Assembly (NCBI GenBank): GCA_029006155.1
Contig: JAQXGF010000050.1
Coordinates: forward strand, 1 to 64,000
DNA length: 64,000 nucleotides
Direction: 5' to 3'
Source of the DNA: Lachnospiraceae bacterium
Lineage (GTDB): Bacteria; Bacillota; Clostridia; Lachnospirales; Lachnospiraceae
Both the position numbers and the translations under genes were made by a program. This document shows, piece after piece, positions 9,692-17,044 of the stretch (position 1 is its first letter; each line of letters begins with the position of its first letter). Below the pieces are notes generated by a model. That model saw only the letters and a program-made list of their open reading frames with translations, was not told the DNA's origin and searched no databases.

Positions 9692-10861
9692 ATGAAAAAG
9701 GAGACAGTAAAACGAAGCATTTTTATTTCCAATGCGCTGATGGTACTGGTTATACTGCTGATCTTTCTGGCGATCAATCTGCTGGTCGTGAAGGTCTATT
9801 CGGAGACGATCGAGCAGGAGATCCAGGCGTCGGTGGAGCAGATGGTCGGGGAAGAAGGGCTGAAGGATTTCATTATGGACTGGACGGTGCAGCGAAATGA
9901 ATTTCTGCTGCTCTTCGCTCTGGACGGGATTGTGTGTGCCATCGTGCTCGTGCTGATCAGCCAGATGTTTACAAGGCATCTGACGAGGCGGATCATGGAG
10001 CCGCTGGAGGCGTTGAGCGAAGGGGCGGAGCGCATCCGGGAGAATGATCTGACAAAGGATGTCATGTATGTCGGAGATCTGGAGTTTGAGCAGGTATGCA
10101 GGACGTTCAATGAGATGCAGCGGCATATTCTGGCGGAGCAGGAGAAGAACCGGAAGTATGAGAAAGCGCGGACCGAGATGATTGCTGGGATCTCCCACGA
10201 TCTGCGGACGCCTCTGACCGCCGTGCGGGGGACGATCAAAGGGCTGCTTGACGGGATTGTGACGACACCGGAACTGCAGGGAAAATTTTTACAGGCGGCG
10301 TACCGCAGGACCGGCGATATGGAGCTGCTTCTGAACCAGTTGTTTGATCTCTCGAAGGTGGAGACCGGCAATCTGCCGCTTTCCCTCTGTGATCTGGAGC
10401 TGTCGGAATTTTTGCAGAGCTATGTCACAGGGAAACAGGGACTTCTGGAGGCGGACGAGGCGATGACACTCGATGCGAATGGAGTACAGGCGCAGGTGCA
10501 GATCGATCCGGAGCAATTTCAGCGGATTCTCGACAATCTGTTTGAGAACAGCCGCAAATACGCGGAGCGAAAGCCGCTGCTGGTCAAGCTCTGGATGGAA
10601 CGAAGCCCGCTGGGAGTCCGGATTTGCTTTTGCGACAATGGGGTCGGTGTGCCGGACGAAAAGCTGCCGCACATTTTTGAAGAATTTTACCGCGCGGACG
10701 AGTCCAGAGGCCGGAAGGAAGGAAACGGGCTCGGTCTGTACATCGTCCAGTCGCTTGTGCAGGCGATGCAGGGGCGCATCTGGGCGGAAAATGAAGACGG
10801 GCTGGCCGTCTGGATCGAATTGCCGGTCGCGGGAAAAGGAGGATGGCAGGATGGAGAATAG
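9692..10861 (+). CDS. Membrane sensor histidine kinase
   Basis: The 389-residue class I kinase has a transmembrane helix at about 10-35, an extracytoplasmic loop of only about 35 residues, a second helix at about 70-92, HAMP (about 93-150), HisKA with ISHDLRTPLT (H169), and HATPase with N, DNGVGVP and NGLGLYIV boxes. The small external loop suggests sensing within or near the membrane, as in intramembrane-sensing kinases that respond to envelope stress. It overlaps the response regulator gene by 11 bp. Its position upstream of lipid-carrier recycling genes suggests an envelope signal, but that is inference. Confidence 0.93.
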   Translation: MKKETVKRSIFISNALMVLVILLIFLAINLLVVKVYSETIEQEIQASVEQMVGEEGLKDFIMDWTVQRNEFLLLFALDGIVCAIVLVLISQMFTRHLTRRIMEPLEALSEGAERIRENDLTKDVMYVGDLEFEQVCRTFNEMQRHILAEQEKNRKYEKARTEMIAGISHDLRTPLTAVRGTIKGLLDGIVTTPELQGKFLQAAYRRTGDMELLLNQLFDLSKVETGNLPLSLCDLELSEFLQSYVTGKQGLLEADEAMTLDANGVQAQVQIDPEQFQRILDNLFENSRKYAERKPLLVKLWMERSPLGVRICFCDNGVGVPDEKLPHIFEEFYRADESRGRKEGNGLGLYIVQSLVQAMQGRIWAENEDGLAVWIELPVAGKGGWQDGE

Positions 10862-11558
10862 AAAACGGATTCTGATCGTGGAGGATGATCCGGATATCAG
10901 CATGGTCGAGGAGGCTTATCTGGAAGCGGCGGGATTTGCGACAAAAATCATTGCGGATGGTGCCAGGGTACGGCCACTGCTGGAAAAGGAGACCTTTGAC
11001 CTGATCCTGCTGGATCTGATGCTTCCGGGACAGAATGGCTATGAAGTTTGCCGCGCGATCCGGGATCAGGTCGATATCCCGATCCTGATGGTGACAGCGC
11101 GGACGGAGACAGTCGATAAGATCCGGGGACTGGGCGTCGGTGCGGATGACTATATCGCAAAGCCATTTGACCCGGCGGAGCTGGTCGCGCGCGTGCACGC
11201 CAATCTGCGCCAGTACGAGCGGATCCGGAAGTCGAGCGGGCAGGAAGCGGAAGCACCGGAAGAGATCCGCATCCGGGATCTGCGCATTCTGGTGAACAGC
11301 TGGAAAGTCTATAAGGGTGATCAGGAGATCAAATTTCCAAACCGGGAGTTTGAGCTTCTGAAATTTCTGGCGCAAAATCCAAACATCGTGTTTTCAAAGG
11401 AGCAGCTGTTTGAGAAGATCTGGGGCTATGATTATACCGGAGACAGTGCGACGGTCATGGTGCATATCAATCGCATCCGGGAGAAGATCGAAGATGACAG
11501 CAAGAATCCGAAGATCTTAGAGACTGTCTGGGGAGCCGGATACCGGCTGAATCGATAA
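10851..11558 (+). CDS. OmpR/PhoB-family response regulator
   Basis: The 235-residue protein consists of a receiver domain (residues 1-120, acidic pocket E11-D13, phosphoacceptor D55 in ILLDLMLPG, and KPF lysine) and a C-terminal winged helix (about 138-235) with FELLKFLAQNPN and the recognition helix TVMVHINRIREKIE. It starts inside the histidine kinase stop region at ATG 10851, preceded by GGAGGATGGCAGG. The partner is the kinase at 9692. Likely targets include its own operon and perhaps the downstream DUF368-PAP2-GT2 genes. Confidence 0.95.
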   Translation: MENRKRILIVEDDPDISMVEEAYLEAAGFATKIIADGARVRPLLEKETFDLILLDLMLPGQNGYEVCRAIRDQVDIPILMVTARTETVDKIRGLGVGADDYIAKPFDPAELVARVHANLRQYERIRKSSGQEAEAPEEIRIRDLRILVNSWKVYKGDQEIKFPNREFELLKFLAQNPNIVFSKEQLFEKIWGYDYTGDSATVMVHINRIREKIEDDSKNPKILETVWGAGYRLNR

Positions 11559-11655
11559 AGAAAATATAGTTTAAGAATTGTTTAGAAAACAGCCTTCTGT
11601 TTATTTAGGGTGGATTGGTAAGATGATCCCAGAAAATGAACAGGAGGTTTTTTCT

Positions 11656-12579
11656 ATGATAAAAGAAGGAATCAGTGGATTTTGTATGGCACTGGCCGAC
11701 AGTGTGCCGGGCGTCTCAGGTGGTACGGTGGCATTCATCATGGGATTTTATGATGAATTCATAGGCTCCATCCACAATGTCGTATTTGGAAACCGGGGGA
11801 AAAAGAAGGAGGCGCTTCGGTTTCTTGTAAAACTCGGGATTGGCTGGGCGATCGGAATGCTTCTGGCTGTTTTGATCCTCTCATCGCTGTTTGAGAGCCA
11901 TATCTATGTCGTCAGCTCTCTGTTTATCGGATTTATCGCGGGCTCGATTCCGCTGATCATCCGGGAAGAGCAGGAGAGCTTCCGTGATGTCGGAAAAGGG
12001 ATTTTGTTTGGCGTGCTCGGCATTGCGATTGTCGTTGGTATCACCTGGGCAAATGGCAGGACGGGAAATGCGTCGATGGATCTGAGTCAGTTCTCCATCG
12101 GAATGGGGATCCGGCTGTTTCTGATCGGGATGGTCGCGATCTCGGCGATGTTCCTTCCGGGTATCTCCGGATCGACCTTACTTCTGATCTTTGGTGCCTA
12201 TCTGCCGGTGATCTCAGCGATCAAGGGATTTCTCGGACTGGATTTTGCATATGTTCCGGGGCTGTGCTGCTTTGGATGTGGCGTACTGGCCGGAGCGGTG
12301 ACGGTCGTAAAAGGGATTCAGGTCTGCCTGGAAAAATTCCGGACGCAGTCCGTCTACATGATTCTGGGCATGATGATCGGTTCGTTTTATGCGATCCTTC
12401 AGGGACCGACCACGCTGGCCGTCCCGCAGGCGGCTATGAGCCCTGGAACCTTTCAGGTCATCGCGTGCCTGGCCGGTATCGCACTGGTGCTCGGCATGCA
12501 GATGATGGCAAAGCAGACCGAAAAGAGACAGCCGGAACGGCATTCAGAAAGAAGGCGGGTACATGGAAATCGAGCTTAG
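11656..12579 (+). CDS. DUF368 polyprenyl-phosphate flippase
   Basis: The 307-residue polytopic protein has the DUF368 hallmarks near the N-terminus (SGFCMALADSVPGVSGGT) and a repeated LPGISGSTLLLIFGAY segment about 150 residues later; these are the two inverted halves of the fold. DUF368 proteins (PopT) are known to return undecaprenyl phosphate to the inner leaflet for envelope synthesis. ATG 11656 follows CAGGAGGT; upstream in-frame codons lack a ribosome site. It overlaps the PAP2 gene by 17 bp, and that phosphatase could produce the flippase substrate. Confidence 0.9.
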   Translation: MIKEGISGFCMALADSVPGVSGGTVAFIMGFYDEFIGSIHNVVFGNRGKKKEALRFLVKLGIGWAIGMLLAVLILSSLFESHIYVVSSLFIGFIAGSIPLIIREEQESFRDVGKGILFGVLGIAIVVGITWANGRTGNASMDLSQFSIGMGIRLFLIGMVAISAMFLPGISGSTLLLIFGAYLPVISAIKGFLGLDFAYVPGLCCFGCGVLAGAVTVVKGIQVCLEKFRTQSVYMILGMMIGSFYAILQGPTTLAVPQAAMSPGTFQVIACLAGIALVLGMQMMAKQTEKRQPERHSERRRVHGNRA

Positions 12580-13126
12580 AATTCTGGACTGGATACAGAC
12601 GTGGCATACGCCCGTTCTGGATGGGCTGATGTGTGCCATCACGACACTTGGAAATGCGGGGGCGATCTGGATCCTCCTTGGGCTGCTCCTGTTCCTGAAT
12701 ACGAAAACGAGAAAAACCGGAGCGGTCGTTATGGCAGCGCTCGTACTGGACGTGCTCTTTTGCAACGTGCTCTTAAAGCCGTACATTGCACGGGTTCGCC
12801 CGTGTGATGTCAATACAGCGGTATCACTTCTGATCGCGAGACCGAAGGATTTTTCCTTCCCGTCCGGACATACGGCGGCTTCCTTTGCAGCGGTGGCTGC
12901 GCTCTGGTTCGCGGGAGAAAAGAAGCTGGTAAAGCCGGCGTTTGTGCTGGCGTGCCTGATTGCATTTTCCAGACTGTATCTGTATGTACATTACCCGACG
13001 GATATTCTGGGGGGCATTGTAGTCGGAATGGTAGCCGGTTATCTTGGATACCGAATCGTGCAAAAGGGAATCGCTTATTATACAGAAAAACAGGACCGAA
13101 GTGGCTGGCATATAGAAAGAGGATGA
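12563..13126 (+). CDS. PAP2-family lipid pyrophosphate phosphatase
   Basis: The 187-residue membrane protein has all three PAP2 motifs: KPYIARVRP (about residues 73-81), PSGHT (about 100-104), and SRLYLYVHYPTD (about 136-147). Small single-domain PAP2 proteins of this kind in Firmicutes (BcrC type) dephosphorylate undecaprenyl pyrophosphate outside the membrane. Its overlap with a DUF368 flippase gene fits that substrate strongly; phosphatidylglycerophosphate is the main alternative. Four bases separate it from the following glycosyltransferase gene. Confidence 0.9.
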   Translation: MEIELRILDWIQTWHTPVLDGLMCAITTLGNAGAIWILLGLLLFLNTKTRKTGAVVMAALVLDVLFCNVLLKPYIARVRPCDVNTAVSLLIARPKDFSFPSGHTAASFAAVAALWFAGEKKLVKPAFVLACLIAFSRLYLYVHYPTDILGGIVVGMVAGYLGYRIVQKGIAYYTEKQDRSGWHIERG

Positions 13127-13130
13127 TAGG

Positions 13131-14342
13131 ATGTTGACGGTAATGATACCGGCGTATCAGCCGGATGAGGCGTTGGTCGATCTCACGGATGAGCTCTGGT
13201 CTTACGGATGCAGGATGATTGTGGTGGACGACGGAAGCGGTGCTTCCTATGAGCCGGTCTTCCGGCAGATCAAAGATATTTGTACCGTTCTTACCCATCC
13301 GGAAAATAAAGGAAAAGGAGCTGCAATTAAAACGGCACTGACCTATATTCAGCAGGAATTACCGGAAGAGGATCTGATCGGTGTGATGGATGCCGATGGG
13401 CAGCATTTGCCGGAGGATATGATGAGGCTGTTTGCATATGCCGGAGCGCACCGGAAGACGATGGTGCTCGGTGTGCGCCAGGTAGGAAAGGATATGCCGC
13501 TGCGGTCCAGACTGGGAAATCAGATTACACGGACGGTATTTCAGCTCGTGAGCGGAGTAAAGGTATCGGATACACAGACCGGACTGCGGGCGTTCGATTC
13601 AGAGCTGATCCCGCAGTTGCTTGCGATAGACGGAGTGCGGTACGAGTATGAGATGAATGTGCTGATTGCGCTGGCGAAGGGCGGCTTCCCAATCGAAGAA
13701 GTGCCGATCCATACGATTTACCGGGATCAGGAAAATTCGACCTCCCATTTCCGGGCGGTGCGGGACTCTCTGCGGATTTACCGGGATATTTTTAAATTTA
13801 CCCTGTCGTCGCTTTCCAGTTTCTTGCTGGATTATCTCTTATTCTCATTGCTGATGCTGATTCTTCCACACACGGCAATCCCGGTGCTCGCAGCCAATGT
13901 ACTCGCGCGGTGTGTCAGTGCTTTTTACAATTACAGTATGAATTGCCGGTTTGTATTTCACACAAAAAAGACGTTTAACACGGCGGTGAACTATTTCGAG
14001 TTGGCGCTTGGCATTTTACTTATGAACAATCTGATCCTCGGTCTGCTGGTCGAGAAGCTTCACATGGTCGTCTATCCGGCGAAGCTCTGTACCGAGCTGT
14101 TCCTGTTTCTGATCAGCTGGCTGATTCAGAACTGTGTGATCTTCCGGAAGCAGAAGGATATACCACATGAGGGAAGCGGTGCGCAGGCATGCGGAAGCAT
14201 ACCGGCTGCGGAACCGTCCGAGGACAGAGCCGGAAAGCAGGATCATTCATCCCGGTCCCGGCGCTTCCATTTTTTCAGATACAGGCACAAGGCCGTAATG
14301 GTGCATCCGGCGACAAAGGCGGCGATGCCGATGACGACGTAG
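13131..14342 (+). CDS. GT2 glycosyltransferase fused to a GtrA-like flippase
   Basis: Residues 1-220 are a family 2, dolichyl-phosphate-mannose-synthase-like transferase: VMIPAYQP, VVDDGS, MDADGQH (the DxD-type metal site) and DTQTGLRAF. Residues 222-345 form a four-helix GtrA domain. Such fusions attach a sugar to polyprenyl phosphate and flip it for decoration of surface polymers; the sugar is unknown. This fits the preceding lipid-carrier genes. The last 58 or so residues (from about 346) are polar and unlike the family, and the final 100 bp run antisense into the gene at 14243-14554. Confidence 0.88.
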   Translation: MLTVMIPAYQPDEALVDLTDELWSYGCRMIVVDDGSGASYEPVFRQIKDICTVLTHPENKGKGAAIKTALTYIQQELPEEDLIGVMDADGQHLPEDMMRLFAYAGAHRKTMVLGVRQVGKDMPLRSRLGNQITRTVFQLVSGVKVSDTQTGLRAFDSELIPQLLAIDGVRYEYEMNVLIALAKGGFPIEEVPIHTIYRDQENSTSHFRAVRDSLRIYRDIFKFTLSSLSSFLLDYLLFSLLMLILPHTAIPVLAANVLARCVSAFYNYSMNCRFVFHTKKTFNTAVNYFELALGILLMNNLILGLLVEKLHMVVYPAKLCTELFLFLISWLIQNCVIFRKQKDIPHEGSGAQACGSIPAAEPSEDRAGKQDHSSRSRRFHFFRYRHKAVMVHPATKAAMPMTT

Positions 14343-14554
14343 GCGCTCGCGCCGCTGTGCAGCAGGACGGAGCTGTAGCCACCGGGAACGGTAGAGGAGC
14401 CCATCCCTGCGCGGGAGAGGAGCGGGAGCATACCACCGGAGAGGAGCAGGCAGAGCATGCCAAGGATGGCGAGCGTCACCTGCTCCTGGCGCCTCCGGTA
14501 CTGCCGGGTCCTGCGCCGGATTTCTTTTTGGATTTGTTCATAGGAATGTTTCAT
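14243..14554 (-). CDS. Small two-helix membrane protein, possible anti-sigma component
   Basis: The 103-residue product has an Arg/Lys/Gln-rich cytoplasmic N-terminus (residues 1-26), a transmembrane helix (about 27-48), an external loop of about 25 residues and a second helix (about 70-92), ending in KKWKRRDRDE. Layout and the second-helix region resemble the 113-residue protein at 15952-16293 in the same operon, so the two look like paralogues. Being last in an operon with an ECF sigma factor and a PrsW-type protease, it may be an anti-sigma factor or a protease substrate. Its 3' 100 bp overlap the GT2-GtrA gene. Confidence 0.7.
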   Translation of the reverse strand: MKHSYEQIQKEIRRRTRQYRRRQEQVTLAILGMLCLLLSGGMLPLLSRAGMGSSTVPGGYSSVLLHSGASAYVVIGIAAFVAGCTITALCLYLKKWKRRDRDE

Positions 14555-14607
14555 GTGCGGCCTCCGTGAACAGGGGTGATTGCGGGATTCTACCTATATA
14601 AATACGG

Positions 14608-14635
14608 GTGGGAGAGAAATCTCTCACTCTTTTTT
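14608..14635 (+). terminator. Plus-strand terminator for the GT2-GtrA transcript
   Basis: GTGGGAGA/TCTCTCAC forms an 8-bp stem with a GAAA tetraloop, followed by TCTTTTTT. It is the first terminator after the GT2 gene. The plus transcript would therefore cross the whole small gene at 14243-14554 antisense and reach into the PrsW gene's 3' end. Confidence 0.75.
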
Positions 14636-15343
14636 ACTTTTTACGGATTTTTTTGCTGATTCAGAAAACGGATATACTAAGTTTCTTCTGGAATCCGGTT
14701 CCGCCTCAGACAGAATGATTCCGGGCACCAGCAGATGCCTTGCGAGAAACAGCACCAGAATCAGCACCGACGGGAACGCATACCCGATGCGCTTCCAGAT
14801 GCCGTCCGCGGTGATGAGCAGGTTGTAGCAGGCGTGCAGGATGATGCAGGCGCCGAGCAGGCCGATCGTGCCGGTGAGCCGCAGCCAGCGGTGGTAAAAG
14901 ACATAGGCCATGCCACAGCCGATCAGGATGCCGCAGAGGATGTGCACCGCTCCGGCGGAAATGCCGCGGACCAGCAGAAAAGAGAACTGGGAGGCTCCGT
15001 TTTCCGTCAGATAGCAGACATTCTCGAAGGTCGCAAAGCCGACGGAGAGTGCGATGGCGGCGTGTGTCACCTGCTTTTTCTCCGGTTCAAAGATCAGGAA
15101 ATAAAAGAGCAGCGGGAGCAGCTTCATCACCTCTTCGCAGACCGGGGTGATCTCGATCGTAGTCGTGATGGCATCGGTCTGATAATAATTCATGAAAAAG
15201 CTGCTGACGTAAGCCGAGAGCAGGCAGACGGCCATCCCTGCGACGACAAAGAGGGTAAAGACGCGCTGGCGGTGCTCGGTGAAAAATAAAGACAGCAGCA
15301 TCGGAATCGCGACGCAGACGAAAATATTTTCAATGTAGATCAT
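14624..15343 (-). CDS. PrsW-type intramembrane glutamic protease
   Basis: The 239-residue polytopic protein carries the conserved PrsW pattern: CEEVMKLLP (E70, E71, K74), FATFENV (E107, N108), H134 in VHILCG, and LHACYNLL (H170, N174). PrsW proteases perform site-1 cleavage of membrane anti-sigma factors, as PrsW does to RsiW for SigW in Bacillus subtilis. The internal ATG at 15343 has GGGAGG upstream and overlaps the preceding gene by 14 bp; longer in-frame starts would intrude deeply into that gene. Neighbouring ECF sigma and two small two-helix proteins make a regulated-proteolysis circuit the likely role. Confidence 0.87.
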   Translation of the reverse strand: MIYIENIFVCVAIPMLLSLFFTEHRQRVFTLFVVAGMAVCLLSAYVSSFFMNYYQTDAITTTIEITPVCEEVMKLLPLLFYFLIFEPEKKQVTHAAIALSVGFATFENVCYLTENGASQFSFLLVRGISAGAVHILCGILIGCGMAYVFYHRWLRLTGTIGLLGACIILHACYNLLITADGIWKRIGYAFPSVLILVLFLARHLLVPGIILSEAEPDSRRNLVYPFSESAKKSVKSKKE

Positions 15344-15962
15344 GGCGTACCTCCCGGTGCAGAAGCGGCAGCAGTGCGGCCAGCATGACAGTGAGCAGCA
15401 TATCGACGGCAAAGTACAGATTGAAGTGGACAAAATCGCTCATGAACATGGAAATAATGTAAATACTGATCTGTAAAAGGACACACAGCAAAAAGCAGTG
15501 ATCCAGGTGGGATGGCCACCGTCCGTGTTTCCGGTCGAACAGGATCCGGCTCCCGGAAAGGTATACGATGGCACCAAGTGTGGCAGCACAGGCGGCACAG
15601 GGCAACAGTGCCGGACCGAAAATTTGAAACCGCAGTACGGCTGCGGCGGTCAGAAGTGCCGGGAGCAGTGCCCCGATGGAAAATGGAAGCGTCCGGTATT
15701 CGGCGCGGAGCAAAAGCAGCGAGAGAAAGAACAGATAGGCGGCGAGCCAGGAGATCTCACACGTATAAAAGATCTGTGGCACGTAGCCGAGGATCGTCAG
15801 ATGCAGGACGAAAAACAGGGTGCCCATCAGAAAACATCCGTAGCCAAATGCCAGCATGATATAACTGCGGCTCCGCTTTCGCACACCGAACCACGCGGAG
15901 AGCAGCATACAGATAAAAAGGACAGTGATCTGATAACAATTGTCGATGATCTCAAAATTCAT
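15330..15962 (-). CDS. Polytopic membrane protein of unknown function
   Basis: The 210-residue protein has about seven transmembrane helices and few conserved polar residues that I can identify. I do not recognise the family. GAAGGAGGAG precedes its ATG at 15962. It overlaps both neighbours (11 bp and 14 bp), so it is translationally coupled within the sigma/PrsW operon. A sensory or protease-partner role is possible but unsupported. Confidence 0.75.
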   Translation of the reverse strand: MNFEIIDNCYQITVLFICMLLSAWFGVRKRSRSYIMLAFGYGCFLMGTLFFVLHLTILGYVPQIFYTCEISWLAAYLFFLSLLLLRAEYRTLPFSIGALLPALLTAAAVLRFQIFGPALLPCAACAATLGAIVYLSGSRILFDRKHGRWPSHLDHCFLLCVLLQISIYIISMFMSDFVHFNLYFAVDMLLTVMLAALLPLLHREVRHDLH

Positions 15963-16293
15963 CCCGCTCCTCCTTCCTGTCGCGGAAATGGTGATGCAGC
16001 CGGTGCAGCAGTATCGTCACGCAGACACCGAGCAGAAAGGAGAGAATCCCCATCACGATGTAACCGGAAAAGGCCGAGCTCCCGATCAGGCTGGCGGTCA
16101 TTGTGGCATGTGCCACATCCCGGTTCGAGAATGTCAGGGGATCCGGGATCCACATCGCCAGCAGGAATATCAGGACGAGACTGCCTGCCACACAGGAGAG
16201 ATCGATGATTCTTGCTTTTTTCCTGGCCTGTTGCCGTTTCAGTTCACGTGTCCGCTGGCGGATGAGCGCGGTCCGCTCTTCATTTGTCCGCAT
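15952..16293 (-). CDS. Candidate short anti-sigma factor, two-helix membrane protein
   Basis: The 113-residue product has a strongly basic cytoplasmic N-terminus (residues 1-28), a transmembrane helix (about 31-50), an external loop of about 25 residues and a second helix (about 76-97), with a His/Arg-rich tail. It starts 14 bp inside the ECF sigma gene's 3' end, the position normally occupied by the cognate anti-sigma factor. It lacks a recognisable zinc anti-sigma motif (HxxxCxxC). It resembles the protein at 14243-14554. Anti-sigma function is inference from position. Confidence 0.65.
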   Translation of the reverse strand: MRTNEERTALIRQRTRELKRQQARKKARIIDLSCVAGSLVLIFLLAMWIPDPLTFSNRDVAHATMTASLIGSSAFSGYIVMGILSFLLGVCVTILLHRLHHHFRDRKEERDEF

Positions 16294-16831
16294 ATTGAAA
16301 TCCCTCCTTTTCCAGTATCGTTTTCAGGCTTTGCTTTCCGCGGTAGACGAGGTTCGTGATCTGCCGCTCATTTTTTTTCATGACCCTGGCTGCCATATGG
16401 TAGCTCATATCTTCAAAGTAGACGAGATAGAGCGCTTCCCGGTACTCCGGCTTCAGCTTTGCGAGCGCGTCATAGAGCTGATGGCGTCGCTCATTTTCAA
16501 AAAACGGCGTCTCAGCGAGCGCGTTGTCGGAGAGTTCAAACGGAAGGTCATCAAAGTGGATCCAGGAGATGCGTCGCCGCCCCAGGTGGCGCAGGGCCAG
16601 ATTCCGGCCGATTTTGTAAAGATAGGCGCGAAAGCAGCCTTCTTCCCGGATCGGGCGTGGGCGGGCAAACAGCCGTGCAAATGATTCGATCATCAGATCC
16701 TCCGACTCATGAATGTCATGCAGATAACCGTTGATGTAGAGCATCAGTGCGTCGCTGTGGGATCGCACGAGCAGATCGGCCGCGGCTTCCTCGCCGTCAA
16801 GATAGCGCTGGTAAAGCGTTTCGTCTGACAT
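16280..16831 (-). CDS. ECF-family RNA polymerase sigma factor
   Basis: The 183-residue protein has sigma region 2 (about residues 8-75, with ESEDLMIESFARLFARP) and region 4 (about 120-175, with LKPEYREALYLVYFEDMSY followed by a helix-turn-helix ending in VYRGKQSLK). Regions 1.1 and 3 are absent, as in ECF sigmas. Start 16831 is chosen because GGGGGAGGG lies 6 bp before it; in-frame ATGs at 16837 and 16864 overlap or precede that site. It heads a five-gene operon with small membrane proteins and a PrsW-type protease, and it is divergent from the Pel-like operon. Confidence 0.92.
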   Translation of the reverse strand: MSDETLYQRYLDGEEAAADLLVRSHSDALMLYINGYLHDIHESEDLMIESFARLFARPRPIREEGCFRAYLYKIGRNLALRHLGRRRISWIHFDDLPFELSDNALAETPFFENERRHQLYDALAKLKPEYREALYLVYFEDMSYHMAARVMKKNERQITNLVYRGKQSLKTILEKEGFQYADK

Positions 16832-16936
16832 GTACATCCCTCCCCCGTTTTTTACCGCGCGCACAATGCCCGGCTATTCCGGATCCACAGATTTACTGTG
16901 TCAAGCGCTGCTTCTTCCTGTGCAATATACGCTTTG

Positions 16937-16965
16937 ATTATAGTCGATCTTTTACGGCGAGGCAA
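16937..16965 (-). promoter_or_regulatory. Promoter of the sigma/PrsW operon
   Basis: On the minus strand TTGCCT (16965-16960) and TATAAT (16942-16937) are 17 bp apart. This is a housekeeping-type promoter, so basal expression should not need the ECF sigma itself. Its -35 box lies 16 bp from that of the divergent Pel promoter. Confidence 0.7.
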
Positions 16966-16981
16966 GCTGTGAACCGGAATT

Positions 16982-17010
16982 TTGACGAATTGCGACAGAT
17001 GTGCTATACT
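16982..17010 (+). promoter_or_regulatory. Promoter of the Pel-like operon
   Basis: TTGACG at 16982-16987 and TATACT at 17005-17010 have a 17-bp spacer, putting the start near 17017 and leaving a leader of about 28 nt before the first gene. No long regulatory leader is present. Confidence 0.8.
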
Positions 17011-17044
17011 TCGGACGAAAATTGCGCAAAAAGGCAGGGGCGTT

